Of a stretch of 64,000 nt of DNA, positions 33,759 through 41,729 are shown piece by piece (position 1 is the stretch's first letter; the number at the start of each line of letters is the position of its first letter). The stretch comes from Pseudomonas sp. (GTDB lineage Bacteria; Pseudomonadota; Gammaproteobacteria; Pseudomonadales; Pseudomonadaceae). The position numbers and the translations under genes were made by a program. The stretch covers positions 610,284 through 674,283 of the forward strand of contig NZ_PEKX01000007.1 of the NCBI RefSeq assembly GCF_002796985.1, read 5' to 3'. The notes below the pieces were generated by a model. That model ran no database searches. It saw nothing but the letters and a program-made list of their open reading frames with translations, and was not told the DNA's origin.

Positions 33759-34715
33759 CTATAGCGGTGCCTGTTTCCGGACCGATGGCTCGTCGGTCAT
33801 GCGGCGGAACCAGGTGGAAAGCGCGGCGCCAGAGATATTGTGCCAGACGCTGAACAGCGCGCTGGGCACCGCCGCCAGGGGCGAGAAGTGAGCGCTGGCA
33901 AGGGCGGCGCCGAGGCCGGAGTTCTGCATGCCGACTTCCAGCGCCAGCGACTTGCGCTGCGCCAGTGGCAGGCCGAAGACCTTGGCGGTGAAGTAGCCGA
34001 GCAGGAAGCCAAAGCCGTTGTGCAGTATCACCACGGCCATGATCAGCAGGCCGGATTCGGCGATCTTCGCCTGGCTGGCGGCGACCACGGCGGCGACGAT
34101 GATCACGATGGACACCACCGAGATTAGCGGCAGCACGTCCACCACATGACGCACTCGCGCGCCGAGCGCACGCTGGACGACGAGGCCGAGCACGATAGGT
34201 ACTACGACTACCTGCAGGATCGACCAGAACAACGCGCCGAACGATACCGGCAGCCACGCCGAGGCCAGGAGCCAGATCAGTGCCGGAGTGAGCAGCGGGG
34301 CGAGGAGGGTGGTGACGCCGGCAATGGCTACCGACAGCGCCAGGTCGCCGCGCGACAGCCAGGTCATCACGTTGGAGGCGGTGCCGCTGGGGCAGCAGCC
34401 AACCAGGATGACGCCCACGGCGATTTCCGCCGGCAGCTGCATCAGCTGACAGAGCAGCCAGGCCATGCCGGGCATGATGACGAAGTGGGCAATCACGCCG
34501 AGAGTGACGCGCCATGGGTGGCGGGCGACTTCGGCGAAGTCCTCGACCTTGAGCGTCAGGCCCATGCCGAACATCACCACGCCGAGCATGGGTACGATGG
34601 CGACGGTGAGCGGAGTGAAGAGGGTGGGCACGAAGAACGCCAGGAGGGCGAAGAGCAGCACCCAGAGGGCGAAGGTGTTACCCATGAAGCGGCTGAGCAG
34701 GATGAGAGCACGCAT
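33759..34715 (-). CDS. Bile acid:sodium symporter (BASS) family transporter
   Basis: 318 residues, nine or ten membrane helices. Family hallmarks include GVILVGCCPSGTASNVMTWLSRGD, where CPxGxxSN forms the crossover helix that binds substrate, and EVGMQNSGLGAAL later in the protein. Bacterial members move organic anions such as pantoate or keto acids with sodium; this substrate is not known. It ends 60 bases upstream of the guanidine riboswitch, so gdx has its own promoter in or near that gap. Confidence 0.88.
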   Translation of the reverse strand: MRALILLSRFMGNTFALWVLLFALLAFFVPTLFTPLTVAIVPMLGVVMFGMGLTLKVEDFAEVARHPWRVTLGVIAHFVIMPGMAWLLCQLMQLPAEIAVGVILVGCCPSGTASNVMTWLSRGDLALSVAIAGVTTLLAPLLTPALIWLLASAWLPVSFGALFWSILQVVVVPIVLGLVVQRALGARVRHVVDVLPLISVVSIVIIVAAVVAASQAKIAESGLLIMAVVILHNGFGFLLGYFTAKVFGLPLAQRKSLALEVGMQNSGLGAALASAHFSPLAAVPSALFSVWHNISGAALSTWFRRMTDEPSVRKQAPL

Positions 34716-34750
34716 GGGCCGTCCTTCTATTTATGTGGGCCTGTTTATAG

Positions 34751-34780
34751 GGCAGGCGCCGCGCGGACGCGGCGCCTGCC
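34751..34780 (-). terminator. Probable terminator of rdgC
   Basis: A 13-bp perfect stem GGCAGGCGCCGCG / CGCGGCGCCTGCC with a 4-base loop, directly after the rdgC stop. The following tract (CTATAAAC) is poor in T, so efficiency is uncertain. Confidence 0.5.
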
Positions 34781-34786
34781 AGGGCA

Positions 34787-35707
34787 TCAGATGCCTTCGG
34801 GCATCGCCTCGCCGCCGAGCGCTTCGATCAGCGCCGGGATGAACTCGGCGAAGGTCAGCATCATCAGGGTGAAGCTGGCGTCGAGCTGGCCGAGGGCGTC
34901 TTCGCCGCCGTCCTGCTCCGCTTTCTCCTGCAGCATGTCTTCAAAGCGCAGGCGCTTGATTGCCACCTTGTCGTCGAGGACAAAGGACAGCTTGTCCGAC
35001 CAGGCCAGGGACAGTTGGGTGACCAACTTGCCGGCGGTCAGGTGCAGCTGGATTTCCTCGCTGGTCAGGTCCTGGCGCTTGCAGCGCACTACACCGCCAT
35101 CCTCGTGGGTGTCGCGCAGCTCGCACTCGTCGAGGACGAAGAAGTCGCCGGCGGCTTCCTGGGTCTTCACCCAGTCAGTCAGGGTAGCGGTCGGCGCGGT
35201 CTTCACGGTCAGCGGGCGAACTGGCAGCGAGCCCAGTGCTTCGCGCAGGGTGGAGAGCAGGTCTTCGGCCTTCTTCGCGCTGGAGGTATCGACCAGGATC
35301 AGGCCAAGGCTCGGGGCGATCGCGGCGAAGGTCGCCGAGCGGCGGATAAAGGCGCGGGGCAGCAGGGTCTGGACGATGTCGTCCTTGAGCTGGTCGCGCT
35401 CCTTTTTATAGACCTTGCGCATCTGCGTGGCTTCGATCTCGTCGACCTTCTCCTTGAGCGCGTCACGCACGACGCTGCCGGGGAGGATGCGCTCTTCCTT
35501 GCGTGCACTGACCAGGAAGAAGCCTTCGCTGGCATGCACCAGCGGGGCGTCCGGGCCTTTGCCGAAGGGCGCGGAAAAACCGTAGGTCGTCAGTTCCTGG
35601 CTGGCGCAGGAGCGCGCCGGCTTGCTGGCCAGGGCCTTCTCCAGGGTATCGGCGTCGATCTGCAGATCCTGGGTGAGGCGGTATACGAGCAGGTTGCGGA
35701 ACCACAT
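34787..35707 (-). CDS. rdgC: Recombination-associated protein RdgC
   Basis: 306 residues, full length for the family, starting MWFRNLLVYRLTQD. Forms a ring-shaped dimer that binds DNA without sequence preference and restrains RecA. Conserved segments such as LPGSVVRDAL, SATFAAIAPSLGLILVDTSS and DDKVAIKRLRFEDML support the call. Monocistronic, and divergent from the tRNA-Val/tRNA-Asp pair. No signal in its leader stands out. Confidence 0.96.
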   Translation of the reverse strand: MWFRNLLVYRLTQDLQIDADTLEKALASKPARSCASQELTTYGFSAPFGKGPDAPLVHASEGFFLVSARKEERILPGSVVRDALKEKVDEIEATQMRKVYKKERDQLKDDIVQTLLPRAFIRRSATFAAIAPSLGLILVDTSSAKKAEDLLSTLREALGSLPVRPLTVKTAPTATLTDWVKTQEAAGDFFVLDECELRDTHEDGGVVRCKRQDLTSEEIQLHLTAGKLVTQLSLAWSDKLSFVLDDKVAIKRLRFEDMLQEKAEQDGGEDALGQLDASFTLMMLTFAEFIPALIEALGGEAMPEGI

Positions 35708-35835
35708 GAGGGGCTAACTCCTGGATGCAAAGGATGCATTATTCCGTTCGGAGCGGTTCAGGCCAACCCCGTTTCGTCATTCATCCTCTTCATCTAAGCC
35801 TTTGGAACATCTGAAAATTTTTTTCATTCGGGGGC

Positions 35836-35864
35836 TTGCCAGGTATCAATGTCCTCCGTAGAAT
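35836..35864 (+). promoter_or_regulatory. Sigma-70 promoter for the tRNA-Val/tRNA-Asp operon
   Basis: TTGCCA at 35836-35841 and TAGAAT at 35859-35864 with a 17-base spacer, 20 bases before the first tRNA; the following GCGCCCC resembles a stringent discriminator. Confidence 0.65.
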
Positions 35865-35884
35865 GCGCCCCACTTCGAGACGAA

Positions 35885-35960
35885 GGGTGATTAGCTCAGC
35901 CGGGAGAGCATCTGCCTTACAAGCAGAGGGTCGGCGGTTCGATCCCGTCATCACCCACCA
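35885..35960 (+). tRNA. tRNA-Val (anticodon TAC)
   Basis: Acceptor GGGTGAT pairs with ATCACCC; D-arm TAGCTCAGCCGGGAGAGCA; anticodon TAC at 35918-35920 in the loop CTTACAA; T-arm GGTTCGATCCC; CCA encoded. First of two tRNAs in tandem, 13 bases apart. Confidence 0.96.
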
Positions 35961-35973
35961 CTCGAGGTCCGAC

Positions 35974-36050
35974 GCAGCGGTAGTTCAGTCGGTTAGAATA
36001 CCGGCCTGTCACGCCGGGGGTCGCGGGTTCGAGTCCCGTCCGCTGCGCCA
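35974..36050 (+). tRNA. tRNA-Asp (anticodon GTC)
   Basis: Acceptor GCAGCGG pairs with CCGCTGC; D-arm TAGTTCAGTCGGTTAGAATA; anticodon GTC at 36008-36010; T-arm GGGTTCGAGTCCC; CCA encoded. Confidence 0.96.
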
Positions 36051-36056
36051 CAATTC

Positions 36057-36091
36057 AAAGCCCTCAGGTAGCAATGCCTGGGGGCTTTTTT
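36057..36091 (+). terminator. Rho-independent terminator after tRNA-Asp
   Basis: AAAGCCCTCAGG, loop, CCTGGGGGCTTTTTT, starting six bases after the tRNA. Confidence 0.87.
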
Positions 36092-36336
36092 GTTGCCCGC
36101 CTTTCTTTGCCTGCGACAGTCTTTCCTGCGAAAGCTTCTCGTCGAAAGTTGCCCGCTTCGATCACAGCGATTCCGTGCTGGCCGTCTGACTTATCCTGTT
36201 AATTTTCTTATAAGTTTGCTGTGGGAACTTCTCTCGTGGTGGTGGTTCCTATTGCCCATAGCCACTGGCCACGAGCGCCTGATAAGCTCGCGGCTTCATT
36301 ACTTCAGCCATGACGGCGCAAAGACAAGGATTCAGC

Positions 36337-37083
36337 ATGAAACAACATCGGTTGGCGGCAGCGATCGCGCTGGTCGGCCTGGTTCTCGCGGGCTGCGACA
36401 AACAGGCCGCCGAAGTGGAACTCAAGACTCCTGCGCAGAAAGCTTCCTATGGCATCGGCCTGAACATGGGCAAGAGCCTCGCCCAGGAAGGCATGAATGA
36501 CCTGGATTCGAAAGCCGTCGCCCTGGGTATTGAAGACGCCGTCGGCAAGCAGAAGCAGAAGCTGACCGACGAAGAGCTGACCGAAGCCTTCACCGCCCTG
36601 CAGAAGCGCGCTGAAGAGCAGGTCGCCAAGAAGAACTCCGAAGCCCTGGAAGCCGGCAAGAAATTCCTCGCCGAGAACGGCAAGCGCGACGGTGTGGTCA
36701 CCACCAAGTCCGGTCTGCAGTACGAAGTCGTGAAGAAGGCCGATGGCGCCCAGCCCAAGGCGACCGACGTCGTCACCGTTCACTACGAAGGCAAGCTGGT
36801 CGATGGTACGGTCTTCGACAGCTCCATCCAGCGCGGCAGCCCGATCGATCTACCGGTTGGCGGCGTGATTCCGGGTTGGGTCGAAGCCCTGCAACTGATG
36901 CACGTCGGCGAGAAGATCAAGCTGTTCATCCCGAGCGAACTGGCCTACGGCGCTCAGAGCCCGAGCCCGACCATTCCGGCCAACTCGGTCCTGGTGTTCG
37001 ATCTGGAACTGCTGGCCATCAAGGACCCGAACCAGCCCGAAGCCGAAGCTCCTGCGCCGGCCGCGGAAGCGCCGAAGAAGTAA
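36337..37083 (+). CDS. FKBP-type peptidyl-prolyl isomerase lipoprotein (FkpA/Mip-like)
   Basis: 248 residues. A lipoprotein signal peptide ends in LVLAGC; an N-terminal helical dimerisation domain (about residues 30-115, KTPAQKASYGIGLNMGKSL) leads to the FKBP domain (about 120-232; VTVHYEGKLVDGTVFDSS, GWVEALQLMHVGEK, IPSELAYG), and an Ala/Pro/Glu tail follows. Catalyses proline isomerisation and acts as a chaperone in the periplasm. ATG 36337 is used rather than one 27 bases upstream because it begins the signal peptide. A terminator follows. Confidence 0.92.
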   Translation: MKQHRLAAAIALVGLVLAGCDKQAAEVELKTPAQKASYGIGLNMGKSLAQEGMNDLDSKAVALGIEDAVGKQKQKLTDEELTEAFTALQKRAEEQVAKKNSEALEAGKKFLAENGKRDGVVTTKSGLQYEVVKKADGAQPKATDVVTVHYEGKLVDGTVFDSSIQRGSPIDLPVGGVIPGWVEALQLMHVGEKIKLFIPSELAYGAQSPSPTIPANSVLVFDLELLAIKDPNQPEAEAPAPAAEAPKK

Positions 37084-37104
37084 CTGAGTACCCTCGTACC
37101 AGAG

Positions 37105-37133
37105 AAAACGCCCCGTTACCCACGGGGCGTTTT
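37105..37133 (+). terminator. Rho-independent terminator after the FKBP gene
   Basis: AAAACGCCCCGT, loop TACCC, ACGGGGCGTTTT, 21 bases after the stop codon. Confidence 0.85.
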
Positions 37134-37457
37134 CATTTGTGCAAGGAGCGCTCTGGAACGGCCCGCTGACCGGCGGGTCTGAAAGGGAGTAACCTTGGGG
37201 CCGGTGTTACCCTTATGCACATATTTGACGCAGTTGAAGCAATGCCCTCCCCTTGACATTGCCGATCCCTTCGCTTAGCCGCAACTGCATGATTTTTAAC
37301 GTATTTGTAGGGGTGAACAAAAAATCGCCGATCTGTCTGCAGCCCTCATGGCTCGGGCGTTTTGGCGATATCGTGGGTGGCTTTCAACAGAGTTATCCAC
37401 AGGAAAGGTGGATAACCTGAACCCGCGCTGTACGAATATTCCTATCGAGGTGAATCG
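37134..37457. other. 324-base intergenic region holding DnaA-box element B
   Basis: No gene is visible. It contains a TTGACA-like hexamer near 37253 and the element annotated at 37293-37415, and it ends with the RBS CGAGGTGA before the DUF1232 gene. Confidence 0.6.
37293..37415 (+). repeat. Intergenic element B with inverted DnaA boxes (related to 13628-13765)
   Basis: Order of blocks is as in element A: TTTTTAAC with TATT (37293 onward), GGTGAACAAAAAATCGCC, GATCTGTC (ATCTGTC at 37331), then CAGAGTTATCCACAG with a consensus DnaA box TTATCCACA at 37393-37401 and the inverted near-box GGTGGATAA at 37407-37415. The distance between the two boxes, and from ATCTGTC to GTTATCCACA (61), is identical to element A although the sequence between is unrelated. 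Confidence 0.65.
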
Positions 37458-37883
37458 ATGAAAAAGCCTCCGGGATTTGACCGCTTCCTGAAGCTCGCCA
37501 GCCGCTTTATCGCCGGCGGCCGGATACCCGCGCTGCTGTTTGCTGTCGCGCGCAAGAGTGGCCGGGCGAAGCTGGCCAAGACCGATCTGAAACTGCTGCA
37601 GGAGCTGCTGGTGGCCTGGGTGCGCGGCGACTACCGTGGTATCAGCTCTCAGGCGCTGGTCTCCGTAGTGGCGGCGTTGCTGTACTTCCTGTCTCCGGTG
37701 GACCTGGTCCCCGACTGGCTGCTGGGTGTTGGCTTCCTCGATGACCTGGCGGTGCTGGCGTGGGTAGTGCGCCGCTGGCAGTCGGAGATCGATGCTTTCA
37801 AGCTCTGGCGCGACGGTCAGGGCGTGGAAGTCCGCGAAGCGCTGAAGCAACTGCCGGCGCCGGAATCCGTTCAGCGTCGTTGA
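37458..37883 (+). CDS. DUF1232 (YkvA-family) membrane protein
   Basis: 141 residues. The DUF1232 core is visible at about residues 62-110, with ALVSVVAALLYFLSPVDLVPDWLLGVGFLDDLAVLAWV, quoted here only for its LSPVDLVPD and DDLAVL signatures. The flanks are basic and helical. Function unknown across the family. It is preceded by DnaA-box element B at 43 bases. Its 3' end overlaps the convergent binding-protein gene by 13 bases. Confidence 0.85.
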   Translation: MKKPPGFDRFLKLASRFIAGGRIPALLFAVARKSGRAKLAKTDLKLLQELLVAWVRGDYRGISSQALVSVVAALLYFLSPVDLVPDWLLGVGFLDDLAVLAWVVRRWQSEIDAFKLWRDGQGVEVREALKQLPAPESVQRR

Positions 37884-38629
37884 CGCAGCCGCGCATTCTG
37901 CTCGCCGAGCAGGCGCTGGATGGTGCCGTCATCCACCATCATCTGCAGAGTGGCATCCAGGCGCTCGGCGGCGAGCGGTAGCGCCGGCCCGTACGAGCAA
38001 TGGATGGAATAGCGCTGCACATTGCGGCGGCTGATGGCCACGGGTAGCTCGCGGTGTTGTGCGAGGAGGTACTCCATCGGTCGGCGCATCTCGATCAACG
38101 CATCCAGGCGACCGAGTTCGAGCATGTGCAGGCGAGTATCCAGATCACGCACATCGGCGCGTTTCACGCGACCTTCGGCGAAGGCCTGCATCAGCGGAGC
38201 GGGGTAGACGTAGCCAAGGCTGGTGCCGAGGCGAATGTCATGCAACTGCGCGAGGTTTTCCACCGGCGGTGCATCCGCCCTCTGGGCCAGGGCGTCTTCT
38301 TCCTCGAACAGGCTGGGCGACCAGTGCAGCTTCTCCGGTGCCTTCATCCACTGCGGATTGTTGATGCACAACAAATGAATCGCGCCTTGGGCGAGGGCGG
38401 GTTCGGCACGTTTGTCCGGTGTTTCCACGAAGCGAACCTCGAGCCCGAGGCGCTTTCCGACGATTTCGCCCAGATCGCGGATGAAGCCAGGCGCCAATTC
38501 ATGGTCGATACTTTCTGCGTAGGGCATGCCGTTGCTTGGCGAATAGCCCCAGCGCAGTTCCTCGGCGCTGCACAGGGCGCTGGCCAGGCAGAGGCAGAAT
38601 GGAAGGAAGCGCTGCAAGTCGGTCCCCAT
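37871..38629 (-). CDS. Periplasmic amino-acid-type solute-binding protein (SBP_bac_3 fold)
   Basis: 252 residues from ATG 38629: a signal peptide (LQRFLPFCLCLASALCSAEE), then a two-lobed family 3 binding domain (WGYSPSNGMPYAE, GFIRDLGEIVGKRLGLEVRFVETP, RLGTSLGYVYP). No permease or ATPase gene is nearby, so it may be an orphan receptor or sensor rather than part of an importer. Upstream in-frame codons to 38716 overlap the next promoter and are excluded. Divergent from the HTH gene at 38715. Confidence 0.75.
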   Translation of the reverse strand: MGTDLQRFLPFCLCLASALCSAEELRWGYSPSNGMPYAESIDHELAPGFIRDLGEIVGKRLGLEVRFVETPDKRAEPALAQGAIHLLCINNPQWMKAPEKLHWSPSLFEEEDALAQRADAPPVENLAQLHDIRLGTSLGYVYPAPLMQAFAEGRVKRADVRDLDTRLHMLELGRLDALIEMRRPMEYLLAQHRELPVAISRRNVQRYSIHCSYGPALPLAAERLDATLQMMVDDGTIQRLLGEQNARLRQRR

Positions 38630-38714
38630 GTCTGGTGGCGAGAGGCGGTGCGCAGTATAGCCGGCACAGGCGCGCATCAGACTGTTAAGATGGCCGCCTG
38701 CAAGGAGTGTTGTC

Positions 38715-39032
38715 ATGAACGTTCAAGTCATCATGCGTGACGGCGAAGCGGAGTACGCCGTGGTTCCCTGGGGGGAGTACCAGGCACTGCTGGCAGCCGC
38801 CGGCCGAGGTGCCGCCCAGGTCGTCAAACCCGCAGCCGCTCCGACATTCGACGAGAAGCTGGACTGGAAAGCACTGCGCGAAGCCCGTGGCTTCTCCCTG
38901 GAAATGCTGGCGCGCTCAGTAGGCATCAGCCCGTCCTACCTGGAACTGATCGAGAACGGCGAACGCGAAGCCAGCGACGCCATCCAGCATGGCCTGCGTC
39001 GTGCCCTGGGCACTGGGGAGTCGGCTTCTTGA
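38715..39032 (+). CDS. Xre-type helix-turn-helix protein
   Basis: 105 residues: an N-terminal strand-rich segment (VQVIMRDGEAEYAVVPWGEYQALL) resembling the Phd/YefM antitoxin start, a Pro/Ala linker, and a C-terminal Xre HTH (about residues 52-100, LREARGFSLEMLARSVGISPSYLELIENG). Strong AAGGAG RBS. Overlaps the next gene by four bases. It has the look of an antitoxin or a small repressor, but the following protein does not resemble a known toxin. Confidence 0.75.
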   Translation: MNVQVIMRDGEAEYAVVPWGEYQALLAAAGRGAAQVVKPAAAPTFDEKLDWKALREARGFSLEMLARSVGISPSYLELIENGEREASDAIQHGLRRALGTGESAS

Positions 39033-39394
39033 GCGTGCAGATCAGTCGCAAACATTGGGAAGGCTTGCTCGGCGAGCTGGAAGACGCCCGCCGCCAGCGC
39101 CACCTGCTCACCTACCGGGCGCTGATCGAGCGCCTGCAATTGCCGACCCCGGCCATGACCGTGCTGACCGCAGCACTGGAGCACTTGGCGGCTCTGGATG
39201 CCCGTGCTGGTCGCCCACTGCGCAGTTCGCTGGTAATCAGCCAGGGTGCCAGCCGTCTGCCGCGCACCGGCTTCTTCGAGCACGTCGAACAGCTCGGGCG
39301 TTTCTCCGGTGCGCCGGATGGCCCGGCTGCCGCCGGCTGGCACGCGGCGGAAGTGGCCCGCGTGTTCGAATTCGAGTACCCCGAGGAGCTTTGA
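39029..39394 (+). CDS. Protein of unknown function, coupled to the HTH gene
   Basis: 121 residues if translation starts at TTG 39029, whose TGA overlap with the preceding stop (TTGA) and GGGGAG site eight bases upstream favour it; GTG at 39035 is the alternative. The first half is helical and charged (RKHWEGLLGELEDARRQRHLLTYRALIERLQL), resembling a small DNA-associated helical domain, and the second is richer in Gly and aromatics. I do not recognise the family. Confidence 0.7.
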   Translation: MSVQISRKHWEGLLGELEDARRQRHLLTYRALIERLQLPTPAMTVLTAALEHLAALDARAGRPLRSSLVISQGASRLPRTGFFEHVEQLGRFSGAPDGPAAAGWHAAEVARVFEFEYPEEL

Positions 39395-39395
39395 C

Positions 39396-39881
39396 GTGGC
39401 CAACCCTCGCGAGCTGTTCTGGCGCCTGCGTGCGCGGTTGAGTTACGCCGTGGCACGACGCCTGATGGGGTGGCCGTGGATGGTTCGCCAGCCGCGCTCC
39501 TGGGCGTGGATGCAGGGCCAGTTCTCGCGCATGGCTGCTTTGGGTGACGTCGGCGCGCAGAGTTTCTACGGGCACCTGCTGCTGTTCCGCGGGCAGGGGC
39601 TTGGTGCTCGCGAGGAGGGCCTGCGTCTGCTGCGTCTGGCCGCTGCGGCGGGTGACCACAAGGCGGCCTATCAGGTGGGTGTGCAATCGCTCAAGGGCGA
39701 TACTCGTCGTGCGGCCGATGCGCAGGAAGCCATGCGTTATTGGAGCCAAGCCGCCGAGGCGGGCCATCCGTTGGCGGCACGCAAGCTCGGCGAGCTTTAT
39801 CGCAGCGGCGGCCCCGGTCTCGAGGCCGATGAGGCCCAGGCCGAGCGCTTTGAGGCGCGCGCTCGCCAGTTGGGCCTTTGA
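39396..39881 (+). CDS. Sel1-like repeat protein
   Basis: 161 residues from GTG 39396, which is two bases after the preceding stop. Two or three Sel1/TPR-like helical repeats are visible (LGDVGAQSFYGHLLLFRG, AGDHKAAYQVGVQSLKGD, AGHPLAARKLGELYRSGG), each with the A..LG spacing typical of SLR proteins, which mediate protein contacts. The N-terminus is very basic and Trp-rich. Third gene of a compact HTH-unknown-Sel1 operon. Convergent with the EAL-GGDEF gene at a one-base gap. Confidence 0.78.
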   Translation: MANPRELFWRLRARLSYAVARRLMGWPWMVRQPRSWAWMQGQFSRMAALGDVGAQSFYGHLLLFRGQGLGAREEGLRLLRLAAAAGDHKAAYQVGVQSLKGDTRRAADAQEAMRYWSQAAEAGHPLAARKLGELYRSGGPGLEADEAQAERFEARARQLGL

Positions 39882-39882
39882 C

Positions 39883-41640
39883 TCATTCGGCGGTGAGGAT
39901 GTGCAGGCTGTAGCCGGGCATGTTCTTCGCGTGGCGCTTGGCCTCCGAGGCCAGCCCGGCCAGTTGACTGGCATCCAGGCGCTGCGCGGCGCCACTCTTC
40001 ACATGTACCACGCCAATCGACAGCGATAGCAGCGGATATTCTTCGCGCCGCCCCTGGCGGTTGTGCGCAACGAAACAGCCCGCGTCCAGGTGCTCACGGC
40101 TGTAGAAGCGTCGGCACTGGCCCTGGAAACCCTCCAGCAGGTGATTGAGCCGCTCGCGCCAGTCCTGTGTTCCCAACACCAGTATGAAGTCGTCCCCGCC
40201 GATATGGCCGACGAAGTCCCGAGTCGGGTCCACCCGCTCGCCCAGGCATTGGGCCAGGCACAGCAGGACTTCGTCACCGCGGGCATAGCCGTAGAGGTCG
40301 TTGAACGGCTTGAAACTGTCGATATCGACGTAGCAGACCACGGCTTCCCGCCCCTGCTGGAGCAACCGCGCCAGGCATTGCTGGATCGGTACGTTGCCGG
40401 GCAGCAAGGTCAGCGGGTTGGCATGGCGCGCCTGGCGGATCTTCAGCTCGGTGATCAGTTTGAGTACGTCGATCACCCGGCCCAAACCCAGGTAGCGGCC
40501 ATTGAGGGTGATGATGAAATCTTCCTCGATGCGCTGCCGTGCGCGGCTGGTGAGCAGGCGGCTGACCTGCTGCAGCGACTGGCTGCGCTCTACGGCGAGG
40601 AAGTCTTCGCTCATCAGCCGGCTGATCGGCTTGCGCGCATACAGCTCCGGGGCGAAGGGCTTGAGCAGGGCGTCTGACAGCGCATGGCGGTGGACGATGC
40701 CCACCGGTTGGGCGTGACTGTCCAGCACCGCCAGGGAGTTCAGGTTGGCCTGGGCGCGGAAGGCTTCCAGCACGTCGCCGATGGGCGTGTTGTCGCGGAC
40801 CGCCGGCTGTTCCAGCAGCAGTGGTTCGAGGTCGGATTGATCCTCGGCGAGCAGCGCGCCGGCGCTGTCCACTTCCGGCAGCAGTGCGCGAGCGTCGCGT
40901 GGCGGGGTTTCGCTGGGGCGGCCGAGCAGGTAGCCCTGCACCAGGTCCACGCCCATCTCCGACAGTACCGCCAGCTCCTCCGCAATCTCGATGCCTTCGG
41001 CAATCACCTGGGCGCGGGAGGCGTGGGCCATCTTCAGAATCGAGCCGACGAACTCGCGCTTCACTGCATCCAGGTGGATGCCTTCGATGAAGTGGCGGTC
41101 GATCTTCACGTAGTCGGGGCGCAGCTCGGACCACAGGCGCAGGCTGGAGTAGCCGGCACCCAAGTCATCCAGGGCAATGGAGAATCCCATGGCGCGGTAG
41201 TGGTGCAGCGCGGTGTCGAGGAGGGTGAAGTCCTCGATGGGCGTCTGCTCGGTCAACTCGATCACCACGTCGCTGGGCGAGATGCCGAAGGTCTGCAGCA
41301 ACTGCAGCGTGCGGCCGGGCTGATGGGTTGGTTCCAGCAGGGATTCCGGGGACACATTGAGGAACAGCTTGCCTTCGAGTTTCAGGTCGCGAAAGCGCGC
41401 GCAGGCCTTGCGCCGGCACAGTAGCTCCAGCTGGCTGAGGCGGCCGCTGCTGCGCGCAATGCTGAACAGCGGCAGGGGCGAGTGCAGGGGGCCGCTGGAC
41501 GGGCCGCGGGTGAGGGCTTCGTAGCCCACCAGACGCCTTTCGGAGAGCGACAGGATGGGTTGGAACAGGCAGTGCAGGTCGCCGTGAGCGAGGATATGGT
41601 CCAGCGCGCTCAACTGCTCGGTGACGGTCATGACGGTCAT
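39883..41640 (-). CDS. Cyclic-di-GMP protein with EAL, CBS and GGDEF domains
   Basis: 585 residues: an N-terminal EAL domain (about 15-255) with YEALTRGP, NVSP, DDLGAGYSSL, KIDRHFI, EGIE and QGYLLGRP all intact, so phosphodiesterase activity is plausible; a CBS pair (about 275-400); and a C-terminal GGDEF domain (about 415-580) with signature GGDDF, a variant often still active. Soluble, no membrane segment. Two in-frame ATGs nine bases apart (41640 and 41632 region) in a 9-base tandem repeat make the exact start uncertain. The same arrangement is known next to prc in P. aeruginosa. Confidence 0.88.
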   Translation of the reverse strand: MTVMTVTEQLSALDHILAHGDLHCLFQPILSLSERRLVGYEALTRGPSSGPLHSPLPLFSIARSSGRLSQLELLCRRKACARFRDLKLEGKLFLNVSPESLLEPTHQPGRTLQLLQTFGISPSDVVIELTEQTPIEDFTLLDTALHHYRAMGFSIALDDLGAGYSSLRLWSELRPDYVKIDRHFIEGIHLDAVKREFVGSILKMAHASRAQVIAEGIEIAEELAVLSEMGVDLVQGYLLGRPSETPPRDARALLPEVDSAGALLAEDQSDLEPLLLEQPAVRDNTPIGDVLEAFRAQANLNSLAVLDSHAQPVGIVHRHALSDALLKPFAPELYARKPISRLMSEDFLAVERSQSLQQVSRLLTSRARQRIEEDFIITLNGRYLGLGRVIDVLKLITELKIRQARHANPLTLLPGNVPIQQCLARLLQQGREAVVCYVDIDSFKPFNDLYGYARGDEVLLCLAQCLGERVDPTRDFVGHIGGDDFILVLGTQDWRERLNHLLEGFQGQCRRFYSREHLDAGCFVAHNRQGRREEYPLLSLSIGVVHVKSGAAQRLDASQLAGLASEAKRHAKNMPGYSLHILTAE

Positions 41641-41661
41641 GACGGTTCTCGGTGGCTGTCA

Positions 41662-41687
41662 AAGCAAAGGGCCGGTTTCCCGGCCCT
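41662..41687 (-). terminator. Terminator of prc
   Basis: On the minus strand AGGGCCGG-GAAA-CCGGCCCT followed by TTTGCTTTG, about 40 bases after the prc stop. Confidence 0.7.
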
Positions 41688-41729
41688 GTGCATTTCACGA
41701 CAGCGTCATGACTGTTTGATGATATCCGA

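Noticed and set aside
35885..36050. Genomic island inserted at the tRNA-Val/tRNA-Asp pair
   Set aside because: Genes on both sides are conserved core genes (rdgC and the FKBP lipoprotein), no integrase is present, and no duplicated tRNA 3' end is seen.
38715..39394. A classical type II toxin-antitoxin pair (Phd-like/HTH plus toxin)
   Set aside because: The second protein shows no PIN, RelE, Doc, HipA or RES features, and a Sel1 gene follows in the same operon.
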